Assembly (NCBI GenBank): GCA_964632485.1
Contig: CAZWDO010000017.1
Location: 1-64,000 of the forward strand
DNA from: CAZWDO01 sp964632485 [NCBI: uncultured bacterium]
GTDB lineage: Bacteria > JAGOEH01
Length of the DNA stretch: 64,000 nt
Direction: 5' to 3'
Made by a program: the position numbers and the translations under genes. The notes under the pieces are model-generated. The model searched no databases, was not told where the DNA came from, and saw nothing but the letters and a program-made list of their open reading frames with translations. Positions 43,719 to 52,765 of this stretch are shown one piece after another; positions within the stretch are counted from its first letter, which is position 1, and each line of letters opens with the position of its first letter.

Positions 43719-46700
43719 TTAGAAATCGATCCCAAAGGAGTACATGGTTCTGGGTCGGACTTTAAAGGGCTTAGCGAAGGAAGTCGGATAGGCGAAATCA
43801 ATTTTTAACAATGCGATGCCGATGTTCAAGCGAATCCCGTATCCGTAGGCGGCGATGGGCGAAGAGAGATGACCGCTTTGGAGTAGTTTGAAATCGCGCC
43901 ATTGATCCCAGGCAGCGCCCATATCCAGAAATGTCACGCCGGTAATCGCCATAAAACCGAATTTAGCCGGCCAGTTAAAAATTAAATAATCAATAAAGCG
44001 AAAGCGGAATTCCAGATTACACAGCGCTCCAACCTCACCTTTGCGGGCATAAAAGGGATGTCCCCGCATGGGTAAAAACAATTCGGACATATACGTTTCC
44101 TGCATGTCCCATGTACTGTATTCCCGCCGTTCATAATTTAACCAGTTTTCCGTACCGCCTAAATAGAATTGGGGTTTATTGGCCCCAAACGATTTTCCTC
44201 CCGCGAATCTGACCGCTAATGTATATTCCCGCCGAAAATTGAAATATTTCCGGTAGTCAAAGGTCATGCGCTGAAAGCTGATATCCTGCGGACGCAGCGG
44301 GATGGCTTGTTCATAGCTTAAATAGTACCGCCAGCCATTGGACGGCCCCGTATATCCCCATAGTATATTGTCAAAAATGTAACGGGTTTGGAAAATATTG
44401 ATGTGCATATCCTCGCGGTCAACCGGATAGATCAGATTGTAATAGGGATCATACAAATATTTCCTGACATTGAGGGCGAAGGAACTCAGACTGCTTTCAA
44501 AACGGGTATATTTGTTGAAAGGATAGGCTAAATAAGCTTGAATACCAACCTGTTTGGATGAATAAATATCCGTATAGGTTAGCTGGTAGTCATATTTAAA
44601 ATGAAAGACATTGACGCCGAAATCCCATTTTTTTGCAAGATAACTGTAATAGGCCTGGATATTGCTGTTTTCGAACGAGTAATAAAGATCACTGTAAATT
44701 ATTATTCGATGATTGCCTAACACATCGCTGAAGGCGAACACCGCCTGACCTCCCATTCCATAATAGGTGTCGTAATAAAAATTCCCCGTAACAATATCGG
44801 GGCTGAACGTGGTTTGGTAGGGGAGAGATTTTTGGATATCGGTTTGAACTTTTTCGATATACTCATCGCCGATCAACGGTCTTCCCAGGCTGTCGCGGGG
44901 ATGCGTCAACGTGTCATCCTGAGTTTTTGACGGATGCGCAAGCGGCATGGAATCCTGGGGGGTAACCGCTATATTGGCTGTATCGGGTGGTTGAACGGGG
45001 CCTAACGCATAGTTTTGATTCTCGAATTTAAATACAAGCTGGCGCGGGTTGGCGCGGGTTTTAGAGAACATACTAATACTTTTGCCATAGGTGAATTCAG
45101 TAAACTGCTGGTAAAAGCCGTATATTTCATTCGTTTCACGAAAGAGTGTCGGCGATAGTTGCGGATATTTTCCCTGGCGTTGAAGGGGATTGTTCAGGAT
45201 AAATATGTCCCATCCGCCTTTAATAAAACTGCAAAAAGCAATTTTATCGCTTTTTTGAGCCCAGGATATATGTTTACAACCCGATAAGATGTTGGTAATG
45301 GCTTCACTTTTGGAAGCGGCCATATCGTAAATATAGATATTGGCGATGCCGTTCAGGTCGGAAATGTAAGCGAGCTTTTTACCATCTCCGGACCAGGCGG
45401 GAGTTTCATTTAAAACGCTGTCCTTCGTCACAGCTATCCATTGCCGGGTTTCTAAATCCATACAAAAAATGTTTTGGAAATGATAACCCAATCGGTTCTG
45501 GTAAACTGCATCGGGATGGTCTGCATTAACCGGACGGTCTGAAGCGAAAGCGACCCATTGGCCGTCGGGAGAAATCACCGGGTCTTTCTGGGTATAAGCA
45601 TCCTCAGTAATTGGCGTTAGCTCTTCGGTGGCGAGGTTATAGAGATAAATATCCTGCAATCCGTTTTTAAAACCGGTAAAGACAATTTTTTGATCATCGG
45701 GGCTGAAGGAAGGGGAGCTAATCCCGTCCATTTCCAGTTCGATGCGTTTGATTTCTTTACGTTTTTTTGCGTCATACACGACAATAACATCGTAGTTTTT
45801 ATCCTGGGTCACAAACGCAAGCCACAGGGATTGATTGGCCCAGGATAACCTGGTTTCAAAACTGTGGAATGATTCAAGCGAGCCCTTCTGCCCGCTTTTT
45901 ACCAGACACCATTTATCCTTTTTTTTGGCGGTGGATTGTATAAATAACCCGGGATAATCATTCATATCGGAAATATAGGCAATATATTCTCCGTTGGGCG
46001 ATAGGGTCGGCATAATATTAAAATAAGATTTATCCTTGGTATGGTCGGTAAAAGTTTTGGCAAAATTATCGGCTTCCTCTCGTTTGGACAATTCCCGCCA
46101 ATAGATGGTTTTAACCCATTTTGACCAATCCTCATTGAATTCTTCGATTTCCAGACCGAATACTTTTTTAAATAATTGATTAGCGGTGTTGACGCTTTTT
46201 ACCGAGCGTAACAATTCACCGATTTTTTCTTTGCCATATTTTTTGTAGATGTAATAATAGACCGATTGACCGCCTTTATATGCGAAATATCCATCAAGGT
46301 AATCAATAGGGGGCAGATAATTGTGGATTTGGGCATCCCGGATAATCATATCCGCTTCCGTATCCCAGAATGTGCTGACAAACTCCGGCAATCCTTCTTC
46401 GAACCAGGACGGTAATTGAATAAACCGCCTTTTATTGATCAAATTTTGTATTTTACCGCCAAAAAGATAATAATGAAAGATGGCATGAGTTAATTCATGG
46501 TGGAGTACGTGGCGATAGTCGTTGTAAGAACCGTTAAAGGGCAGTACAACACGTGATTTGAAAGCTTCGGTAAATCCCTGCACGCCCTCGGGGAGACTCT
46601 CTTCGATGACGTTGGTCTGTAGAAATTCATTGGGTGAGTTGTAAACCAGAATGGGAATCCGTTCATCCAGTTCATATTGTAAATACTGCTTGAATATTTG

Positions 46701-46895
46701 ATAAAAACGTTCCGATTCCAAGGCGGTAAACTCAGCTAAGAAATCGCTGCCATTTTCAAAATAAATGTCGAAATGTGTTGTACTAAAGGTATAAATTTCA
46801 AAGTTCTCGTATTGGACCTTGTTTTTACCAAATTGAGCAAAAAGAGGCAGGCAAAAGAGAACCAGGAAACTAAAAATTTTCAAAAATTTCATCAT
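43719..46895 (-). CDS. Fusion: metallopeptidase-like (HELTH) domain, TolB-type propeller, Omp85-type barrel
   Basis: 1058 residues from ATG 46895 (GGAG 7 bases upstream); an earlier in-frame ATG lies deeper in the previous gene. Signal peptide 1-20. Residues about 30-270 look like a gluzincin metallopeptidase of the MA clan: H133-E134-x-x-H137 (HHELTHAIFHY) with a downstream WFEEGLPEF supplying the third Glu ligand. Residues about 300-600 are PD40/TolB-like beta-propeller repeats (LSPNGEYIAYISD, FSPDDQKIVFTG, ISPDGQWVAFASD, WSGDGKKLAYISD). Residues about 690-1058 are an Omp85/D15-like barrel (WLNYERREYS, GVTFLDMGAAWDQW, YGYGIRLNIGIALLKIDFAYP), ending in Phe. It is anchored in the outer membrane with propeller and peptidase probably periplasmic. 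The role is unknown. Confidence 0.88.
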   Translation of the reverse strand: MMKFLKIFSFLVLFCLPLFAQFGKNKVQYENFEIYTFSTTHFDIYFENGSDFLAEFTALESERFYQIFKQYLQYELDERIPILVYNSPNEFLQTNVIEESLPEGVQGFTEAFKSRVVLPFNGSYNDYRHVLHHELTHAIFHYYLFGGKIQNLINKRRFIQLPSWFEEGLPEFVSTFWDTEADMIIRDAQIHNYLPPIDYLDGYFAYKGGQSVYYYIYKKYGKEKIGELLRSVKSVNTANQLFKKVFGLEIEEFNEDWSKWVKTIYWRELSKREEADNFAKTFTDHTKDKSYFNIMPTLSPNGEYIAYISDMNDYPGLFIQSTAKKKDKWCLVKSGQKGSLESFHSFETRLSWANQSLWLAFVTQDKNYDVIVVYDAKKRKEIKRIELEMDGISSPSFSPDDQKIVFTGFKNGLQDIYLYNLATEELTPITEDAYTQKDPVISPDGQWVAFASDRPVNADHPDAVYQNRLGYHFQNIFCMDLETRQWIAVTKDSVLNETPAWSGDGKKLAYISDLNGIANIYIYDMAASKSEAITNILSGCKHISWAQKSDKIAFCSFIKGGWDIFILNNPLQRQGKYPQLSPTLFRETNEIYGFYQQFTEFTYGKSISMFSKTRANPRQLVFKFENQNYALGPVQPPDTANIAVTPQDSMPLAHPSKTQDDTLTHPRDSLGRPLIGDEYIEKVQTDIQKSLPYQTTFSPDIVTGNFYYDTYYGMGGQAVFAFSDVLGNHRIIIYSDLYYSFENSNIQAYYSYLAKKWDFGVNVFHFKYDYQLTYTDIYSSKQVGIQAYLAYPFNKYTRFESSLSSFALNVRKYLYDPYYNLIYPVDREDMHINIFQTRYIFDNILWGYTGPSNGWRYYLSYEQAIPLRPQDISFQRMTFDYRKYFNFRREYTLAVRFAGGKSFGANKPQFYLGGTENWLNYERREYSTWDMQETYMSELFLPMRGHPFYARKGEVGALCNLEFRFRFIDYLIFNWPAKFGFMAITGVTFLDMGAAWDQWRDFKLLQSGHLSSPIAAYGYGIRLNIGIALLKIDFAYPTSFAKPFKVRPRTMYSFGIDF

Positions 46896-47538
46896 AACTG
46901 GGCTCCAGGACTTTAATTCCAAAAACATCTTCGAAAGCAAGTCGTTCTTCGGTGGTTGATAAAAGGGATTGGGTTTGATTCATCCATTCTGTTTTGTTGT
47001 CGATGAATGTTTGTAAGGCAGCTTCATCGTCAACTCTCAGACACTCTAATTGATCAAGTAAATCTCGGAGGATTACGGCCATGTGCTCGATCTGTTGCCG
47101 AACCCGGTCCACAAACTGGAACCGGCCAATCAGGTCATCGAATTGATGATCCGCTGAGCGGATGTGAGATTGAAGCCGATGCAGTACCAGATAAATATCA
47201 TTGTGATATTGCTGATCGATATAAGCTGAATATGCGGCGTCTGGTTTTTCTTTCATTTTGGTTTGCAAATATTGGTCGATGCGCTCCGCCATTTCCATTG
47301 CCGAGCGTTTATCTTCGGCATTTTCAATTTCTTCTCCGGGATTGAGGAATTTTTCTCCCAGCTCTTTGCTATCGGTGGTTAATTGGTTGATATTGATGAT
47401 ATGGGAAAGAATCGCCGCTGACTCTTCTTCCAGTGTTTTGCGAATTTTTTCCAATACTGTCCAAATAAAATTTAAGTAGGATAGTTCCTGGTTCTTAAAA
47501 ATATCATACAGAGTTTTGTTAAGTTTTTTTTTAGTCAT
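46870..47538 (-). CDS. Helical protein with CheZ-like active-site motif
   Basis: 222 residues, predicted almost entirely helical and without a signal. Helix GRFQFVDRVRQQIEHM holds D144-x3-Q148, the same spacing and almost the same position as the catalytic D143/Q147 pair of the CheY phosphatase CheZ (214 residues), and the last eleven residues (LEPSYDEIFENF region) are acidic and end in Phe, as in the CheY-binding tail of CheZ. On this basis a response-regulator phosphatase is proposed; overall similarity elsewhere is weak. Proteins with F-Q-x-x-D-x-x-x-Q helices also occur in chemoreceptor-like signalling. Upstream spacing to hldD is 38 bases; the 3' end overlaps the fusion barrel gene by 26 bases. 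Confidence 0.45.
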   Translation of the reverse strand: MTKKKLNKTLYDIFKNQELSYLNFIWTVLEKIRKTLEEESAAILSHIININQLTTDSKELGEKFLNPGEEIENAEDKRSAMEMAERIDQYLQTKMKEKPDAAYSAYIDQQYHNDIYLVLHRLQSHIRSADHQFDDLIGRFQFVDRVRQQIEHMAVILRDLLDQLECLRVDDEAALQTFIDNKTEWMNQTQSLLSTTEERLAFEDVFGIKVLEPSYDEIFENF

Positions 47539-47576
47539 ATCGGTATCCTCTTTAAAATATCAACTTGGGATACTGC

Positions 47577-48569
47577 TTAAGAGTTCCCTAAATACGGGTT
47601 ATCAGTTTCTAAATAATTCCTCACGTAATCTTCGATGCCCTTTTCCAGAGTGTAACGAGGGTAAATCTCAGGTTTTTCATTCTTGAGAGTTAGAAAACAC
47701 TGTTTCATATCGGCTTTTGTATAGTATTGGTACTGATGGCGGATAGATTCCGGCATATCGATAAAGTCAATCCGCGGGGGGAGTTCCAGGCTGTTGAAAA
47801 CGGCCCGCGAAAGATCATTGAAAGAGCTTGCGTAGCCGGTGCCGATATTCAGCAATCCGTTGGCGTGGGTATTGAAATAGAGTTTTAATGTCAGATCGAC
47901 GACATCCTTGATATATACAAAATCACGTTGCTGACCCCCGTCCGGGTATTCAGGACGATAGGAGCGAAACAGTTTCATCTCACCGGTTTGTTTGATCTGT
48001 TCCCAGGTTTTAATGACGACACTGCGCATTTCGCCTTTATGATACTCATTGGGGCCATAGACATTGAAAAATTTTAACCCTAAGGCATTGTGATTCATCC
48101 CCTGGGCGCGCAAGTAGAGGTCGAAGCGTTGTTTGCTGAATCCGTAGGGATTGAGGGGGATCAGCGTGGAAGGATCGCAGGAATCACTGAAACCCTGCTG
48201 GCCGTTGCCGTAGGTGGCGGCGCTTGAAGCGTAAACAAACCGTTTTTTGTGAGTGAGCGCAAGGCGCATTAGTTTTTTTGAGAATTCTGTGTTGTTATGG
48301 ATTAAATAGGAAACATCGCCCTCAGTCGTGCTGCTGCAGGCCCCCATGTGCAGGATACCATCAATTGAAGGGCCTGGCAACTCTTTTTCCAAGTAGTTTA
48401 TGAGTTGGTCTTTTTCGAGATAATCCTTGAATTTCAATTGATTCAGATTTTTCCATTTCGTGGATTGTCCCAGATGATCCGCAATCAATATATCATCGCG
48501 CCCTTTTTGATTGAGGCCCCAGACAAGGGCGCTGCCGATGAATCCGGCGCCGCCGGTAACTATGATCAT
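47577..48569 (-). CDS. hldD: ADP-L-glycero-D-manno-heptose-6-epimerase
   Basis: 330 residues, extended SDR fold. NAD(P) motif GGAGFIGS at 6-13; HMGACSSTTE, the segment most typical of HldD; catalytic Ser/Tyr/Lys in YASSAATYGNG and NPYGFSKQRFD; GLKFFNVYGPNEYHKG downstream. It epimerises ADP-D-glycero- to ADP-L-glycero-D-manno-heptose for the lipopolysaccharide inner core, so the cell makes heptose-containing LPS. It begins 8 bases after asnS in the same run. Confidence 0.95.
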   Translation of the reverse strand: MIIVTGGAGFIGSALVWGLNQKGRDDILIADHLGQSTKWKNLNQLKFKDYLEKDQLINYLEKELPGPSIDGILHMGACSSTTEGDVSYLIHNNTEFSKKLMRLALTHKKRFVYASSAATYGNGQQGFSDSCDPSTLIPLNPYGFSKQRFDLYLRAQGMNHNALGLKFFNVYGPNEYHKGEMRSVVIKTWEQIKQTGEMKLFRSYRPEYPDGGQQRDFVYIKDVVDLTLKLYFNTHANGLLNIGTGYASSFNDLSRAVFNSLELPPRIDFIDMPESIRHQYQYYTKADMKQCFLTLKNEKPEIYPRYTLEKGIEDYVRNYLETDNPYLGNS

Positions 48570-48577
48570 GTTGTCTC

Positions 48578-49975
48578 CTAAAAATCGATACTTCCAGGGG
48601 TTCGGTGAAACGGGATTACGTCGCGGATATTCTTCATCCCGGTGATAAAAAGAAGCAGGCGTTCCAGTCCCAGGCCGAATCCGGCATGTGGTACCGTGCC
48701 AAACCGCCGCAAATCAATATACCACCAGTAGTCCTGGGGGTTGAGTCCCAGTTCGGCGATGCGTTTCAATAGTATATCCTCTCGTTCTTCACGCTGACTG
48801 CCGCCGATGATCTCTCCAATCCCCGGCAGTAGGATATCCATGGCCCGTACCGTGCGGTCGTCATCATTTACTCGCATATAAAACGGTTTGATTGTTTTGG
48901 GATAGTTGATTAGAATGACCGGTTTTTTAAATATTACTTCCGTCAGATAGCGCTCATGTTCCGATTGCAGGTCGCAACCCCAGGAAATGGGAAATTCGAA
49001 CGATTGGCCCGATTTTAACAAGCGATCAATGGCTTCCGTATATTCCAGGCGGATAAAAGGGGTCTCAATCACCTGTTCGATTGATTTTAAAAGTCCCGGT
49101 TCAATCATTTTATCAAAGAATTCCAGATCATCCCGGTCTTCGTTCATGACCTGGCTAAGAACCGATTTCAGAAATTTTTCCGCCAGATTCATATTGTCAT
49201 TGAGGTCATAAAAGGCCATTTCGGGTTCGATCATCCAGAATTCGGCCAGATGGCGGGTGGTGTTGGAGTTTTCAGCGCGGAACGTGGGGCCGAATGTATA
49301 GACCTTGCCGAGCGCTGTGGCGAAGATTTCGGCTTCTAATTGGCCGCTGACCGTCAAATTAGCCGGTTTTCCGAAGAAATCGCGTTCGAAATCGATGCCG
49401 CCGTCTGCGGTACGGGGAACATTGGCCAAATCAAATGTCGAGACATGAAACATTTCCCCGGCGCCCTCGCAATCAGAACCAGTAATGATTGGAGTATGCA
49501 CATAGTAGAAACCCTGTTCATGAAAAAATCGATGGATCGCATAAGAGACCTGGTGGCGTATCCGGTAAACGGCGCCGAAAGTGTTACTTCTTGGACGGAG
49601 ATGGGCGATTTCACGCAGGAATTCAAAGGAGTGCCGTTTTTTCTGTAGCGGGTATTTTTCAGCATCCGCTAATCCAATTAATTCAAGTGATGCGACTTTA
49701 AGTTCCACCGCTTGCTTCCCTCCCGGGGATTCCTGCAGAACGCCGGTAACAATGACGCTTTCGCCCGTATTCAGTTTGAGTATGGTATCGGAATAGTTGG
49801 GCAACGAGCTTTCCGCCAGCGCCTGGATGTTTTTGATTCCGCTGCCGTCATTGATCTCGATAAAGGAGAATCCGCCTTTCGAATCGCGCCGGGTTCGAAC
49901 CCACCCTTTAACGACAACTGTCATCCCTGGTTTTCCGTGGCTGATGATTTCGCGGATGGTTGAGTAATCACCCAT
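48578..49975 (-). CDS. asnS: Asparagine-tRNA ligase
   Basis: 465 residues, class IIb synthetase. N-terminal OB-fold anticodon domain (about 15-105: [25 protein letters not shown]), then the catalytic core with [35 protein letters not shown], motif 2 ([25 protein letters not shown] in two parts) and motif 3 ([15 protein letters not shown]). The [12 protein letters not shown] pattern and MFHV distinguish it from AspS. It charges tRNA-Asn directly. First gene of the long minus-strand run, with a near-consensus promoter 37-65 bases upstream and GGGAG before ATG 49975. Confidence 0.97.
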   Translation of the reverse strand: MGDYSTIREIISHGKPGMTVVVKGWVRTRRDSKGGFSFIEINDGSGIKNIQALAESSLPNYSDTILKLNTGESVIVTGVLQESPGGKQAVELKVASLELIGLADAEKYPLQKKRHSFEFLREIAHLRPRSNTFGAVYRIRHQVSYAIHRFFHEQGFYYVHTPIITGSDCEGAGEMFHVSTFDLANVPRTADGGIDFERDFFGKPANLTVSGQLEAEIFATALGKVYTFGPTFRAENSNTTRHLAEFWMIEPEMAFYDLNDNMNLAEKFLKSVLSQVMNEDRDDLEFFDKMIEPGLLKSIEQVIETPFIRLEYTEAIDRLLKSGQSFEFPISWGCDLQSEHERYLTEVIFKKPVILINYPKTIKPFYMRVNDDDRTVRAMDILLPGIGEIIGGSQREEREDILLKRIAELGLNPQDYWWYIDLRRFGTVPHAGFGLGLERLLLFITGMKNIRDVIPFHRTPGSIDF

Positions 49976-50011
49976 CAGAGTCTCCCTTGCTAATGTTTAT
50001 GGTTTAATTGG

Positions 50012-50040
50012 AAGATACTAATTTAATGGCAATTTGTCAA
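50012..50040 (-). promoter_or_regulatory. Promoter of asnS and the gene run behind it
   Basis: Minus strand TTGACA (50035-50040), 17-base spacer, TATCTT (50012-50017). Confidence 0.75.
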
Positions 50041-50131
50041 GAGAGCATTGAGTTTGCTCCCCTTCGAAAGGTGCGGAACACCCTTTGCTTAATTTAAGGG
50101 ATAAAGGCAAAAAAATCAAGTACTTTTTAAA

Positions 50132-51190
50132 TTATAATTCCCGGATTCGAGCGATTAATTGTTGCATGTCAGAATCGGCGCCAATCGTAATACGGACAAA
50201 ATCGCTGATCCCTTCCTTATTGAAGTGGCGAACCAGGATGCCTTGTTTCTTGAGCGACTCATAAATATGGGCGCCGGTGTACCCCGGTTTCCGGGCAAAA
50301 ATAAAATTGGCCTGCGAGGGCAATACGCTCCAGTCTAACTGTTTAAGGGCTTGAATTACATACTCCCGCGTCGTGATTATCCTTTGATTGATCCGCTCAT
50401 AATACTCGTTGTCTGCAATGGCCAATGTACCGATCTTCATGGATAAGCGGTTGATCGGATATGAGTTAAAGGAATCCTTAACGGTGATCAGGGCGTCAAT
50501 CAGATTAGGCCCGGCCAGGACATACCCCAGTCGGGCTCCGGCTAAGCAATGGCTTTTCGAAAAAGTCCGCACAATGATCAGCGTCGGATACTTCTTCAGC
50601 AGTTTAACTGCGCTTTCGCCCCCAAATGCAATATAGGCTTCATCGATGACGATAATCCCCTGAGGATGATAGTTTTTAAACAGACGTTCGATGGCGTCCA
50701 GTTGTAAATAGATGCCGGTGGGCGCATTGGGATTGGGGAAAATAATTCCGGTAGATTCGATCGCGTCATAATAATAATCAGATACATTGATAGTAAAATC
50801 ATCCCGTAAAGGAATTTGTTGGTATTCAATCTGATAAAGCGCGCAATACACCGGGTAGAAACTATAGGTGAAATTGGGAAACAGGATCGGACCCCGCCTG
50901 CCGTCGAAAAAAGCATAGAAGATGAAGGCCAGGGCTTCATCGGACCCATTGGCAATAAATACCTGTTGTGGATCCAGTTGATGCTGAGCGGCGACCGCTT
51001 CCCTCAGTTCCCACGATGTCGGATCCGGGTAAAGGCGCAAATCCCCGGCCTCAGCCTGTTCCAGATACTCTTGAACACGGGGACTGGGTGGGTAAGGGTT
51101 TTCATTGGTGTTGAGTTTAATGTAACGGCGATCACGGGGTTGCTCGCCCGGAACATACGGTTTAAGTGGTCGCATTCGACGGGCATACAT
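50132..51190 (-). CDS. hisC: Histidinol-phosphate aminotransferase-like PLP enzyme
   Basis: 352 residues from ATG 51190, which follows AAGGAG by 8 bases; an in-frame TTG three bases earlier is less likely. Class I/II aminotransferase fold: NTNENPYPPSP (substrate-binding start typical of HisC), ANGSDEALAF, FPNPNAPTG, VIDEAYIAFGG, and the PLP lysine in RTFSKSHCLAGARLGY; FNKEGISDFVRITIG near the end. HisC converts histidinol phosphate to imidazole acetol phosphate in histidine synthesis; some family members act on aromatic amino acids. No other his gene is near, so substrate choice is not settled. It is a single gene with its own promoter (51293-51321). Confidence 0.85.
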   Translation of the reverse strand: MYARRMRPLKPYVPGEQPRDRRYIKLNTNENPYPPSPRVQEYLEQAEAGDLRLYPDPTSWELREAVAAQHQLDPQQVFIANGSDEALAFIFYAFFDGRRGPILFPNFTYSFYPVYCALYQIEYQQIPLRDDFTINVSDYYYDAIESTGIIFPNPNAPTGIYLQLDAIERLFKNYHPQGIIVIDEAYIAFGGESAVKLLKKYPTLIIVRTFSKSHCLAGARLGYVLAGPNLIDALITVKDSFNSYPINRLSMKIGTLAIADNEYYERINQRIITTREYVIQALKQLDWSVLPSQANFIFARKPGYTGAHIYESLKKQGILVRHFNKEGISDFVRITIGADSDMQQLIARIREL

Positions 51191-51292
51191 CAATATGGCT
51201 CCTTCTCGGTATCAGTACCAATTTCCGGTGAAACATGACCGGTTGAACTATAAAGACTGAAAGCTGTCTTCATCATCTTGATCCATCATTAA

Positions 51293-51321
51293 ATTATATA
51301 TGATTCACCTCTTTTTGTCAA
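51293..51321 (-). promoter_or_regulatory. hisC promoter with overlapping palindrome
   Basis: Minus strand TTGACA (51316-51321), 17-base spacer, TATAAT (51293-51298), a full consensus. The palindrome TTTTTGTC-TT-GACAAAAA (51312-51329) covers the -35 box, and 16 of its bases recur over the -35 box of the etfB promoter at 62354-62369. Confidence 0.82.
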
Positions 51322-51496
51322 GACAAAAATTTTAAATGGCGCATCACTTTTGCGTAGAGTTATGTCGTTTCGGGCAGCAATTTATAAGTTCGTTGATTGA
51401 TGATCCTGATGTTTAGTGGAGGGGAGAGGCTGGGAGCTGATCCGATTTGACCTGGTTAGGGAAATTAAAAAATCGGGGAAGGATGATTGAATGGAC

Positions 51497-51525
51497 TTGA
51501 TTTTATGAAAAAATATGATTATTTT
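51497..51525 (+). promoter_or_regulatory. Candidate promoter of the M24 peptidase gene
   Basis: TTGATT (51497-51502), 17-base spacer, TATTTT (51520-51525), about 33 bases before the ATG. Confidence 0.45.
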
Positions 51526-51557
51526 AGGATAACCGTAATTTTTAGCAGGAGGCATTT

Positions 51558-52739
51558 ATGTACCAGGAAAAGATTGATCAGGCAGCCGCAATTCTGGACG
51601 AGTTGGACGTCGATATGTGGCTTTGTTTTGGGCGGGAAGCTCATACGATTCATGAACCGGCATTGGATTTGATTTTGGGTACTGGCTACACCTGGCAATC
51701 GGCTTTTATTGTCACACGTAGCGGTGAAAATGCAGCGATTGTCGGCAGTCTGGATGCCCCTAATATTGAAAAACGCGCCATTTTTAAACACGTGATCCCC
51801 TATGTCCAATCCGTTCGGGAACCGCTTTTGCAATATATCCAAAAAATTAACCCGCAGCGCATTATGATTAATTATTCCGAATCGAATATCATGGCCGATG
51901 GACTCACTCATGGAATGTATCTGCAACTGTTGCGATACCTGGAAGGAACTCCCTACTCAGCGCGATTGGAATCCTCCGCGCCACTGATGTCGGCCTTAAG
52001 GGGTAGAAAATCAAAAAGCGAGATTGAACGAATTCGGAAAGCGATTCTGACAACGGAAATGATTTATGCCGAAATTCATGATTTCTTGAGACCGGGATTG
52101 CGGGAGAAAGATGTTTATGATTTTACGCTGAGGCGGATGCGGGAACTGAATGTTGAACCCGCCTGGGACATCGAATCCTGCCCTTCGGTGTTTACCGGTA
52201 TGCCCCTGGAGGGAGAAGCCCATATCGGACCGACCGAACGTTTGATCGAACGCGGACAGGTAATGAATATGGATTTTGGATTGAAAATTGACGATTATTG
52301 TTCCGATTTGCAACGCACATGGTATTTTCTTAATGAAGGAGAAACGGAAGCGCCTGAATCGGTAATTAGCGGTTTTAACGCGGTACGCGATGCCATCGTG
52401 GCGTCTGCCCGGGCTATCCGTCCGGGCGTTACTGGCCTGAGTATCGACACGATCGCCCGCGATCTGATTAAAGCGCGCGGTTTCAACGATTATCCCCATG
52501 GTCTGGGACATCAAGTAGGGCGTTCCGCTCATGACGGCGGGGGGTTGTTATGCCCGGAATGGGAACGCTATGGCGAACTGCCATACCTTAAACTGGAGGA
52601 GAACCAGGTCTATACAATTGAGCCGCGTGTTCGCATTGAGGGTTATGGAACCGCCACCGTGGAAGAAATTGTAGTCGTCAAACCTCTTGGGGCTGAATTT
52701 TTATCGCATCTTCAGGATGCGATCTGGTTGATTCCCTAA
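51558..52739 (+). CDS. M24-family metallopeptidase (Xaa-Pro aminopeptidase-like)
   Basis: 393 residues. N-terminal creatinase-like domain (1-160) and C-terminal pita-bread domain with all five metal ligands: D239 (MNMDFG), D250 (CSDLQRT), H318 (HGLGHQVG), E355 (TIEPRV) and E369 (TVEEIV). Such enzymes remove N-terminal residues before proline or cleave Xaa-Pro dipeptides, usually with two Mn or Co ions in the cytoplasm. AGGAGG precedes ATG 51558 by a standard distance. The helicase gene follows 26 bases later and may share its transcript. Confidence 0.93.
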   Translation: MYQEKIDQAAAILDELDVDMWLCFGREAHTIHEPALDLILGTGYTWQSAFIVTRSGENAAIVGSLDAPNIEKRAIFKHVIPYVQSVREPLLQYIQKINPQRIMINYSESNIMADGLTHGMYLQLLRYLEGTPYSARLESSAPLMSALRGRKSKSEIERIRKAILTTEMIYAEIHDFLRPGLREKDVYDFTLRRMRELNVEPAWDIESCPSVFTGMPLEGEAHIGPTERLIERGQVMNMDFGLKIDDYCSDLQRTWYFLNEGETEAPESVISGFNAVRDAIVASARAIRPGVTGLSIDTIARDLIKARGFNDYPHGLGHQVGRSAHDGGGLLCPEWERYGELPYLKLEENQVYTIEPRVRIEGYGTATVEEIVVVKPLGAEFLSHLQDAIWLIP

Positions 52740-52765
52740 AATTATTTAAGATTGTAGTTATTTTC

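Larger units (their letters stand above)
51191..51557. other. Intergenic region between hisC and the M24 peptidase gene
   Basis: 367 bases. Contains the hisC promoter (51293-51321) overlapped by an inverted repeat (51312-51329), about 110 bases with nothing recognisable, a candidate promoter for the M24 gene (51497-51525) and its ribosome site. Confidence 0.7.

Noticed and set aside
51487-51672. Short frame overlapping the M24 start
   Set aside because: Out of frame with the clear M24 gene and not preceded by a ribosome site.
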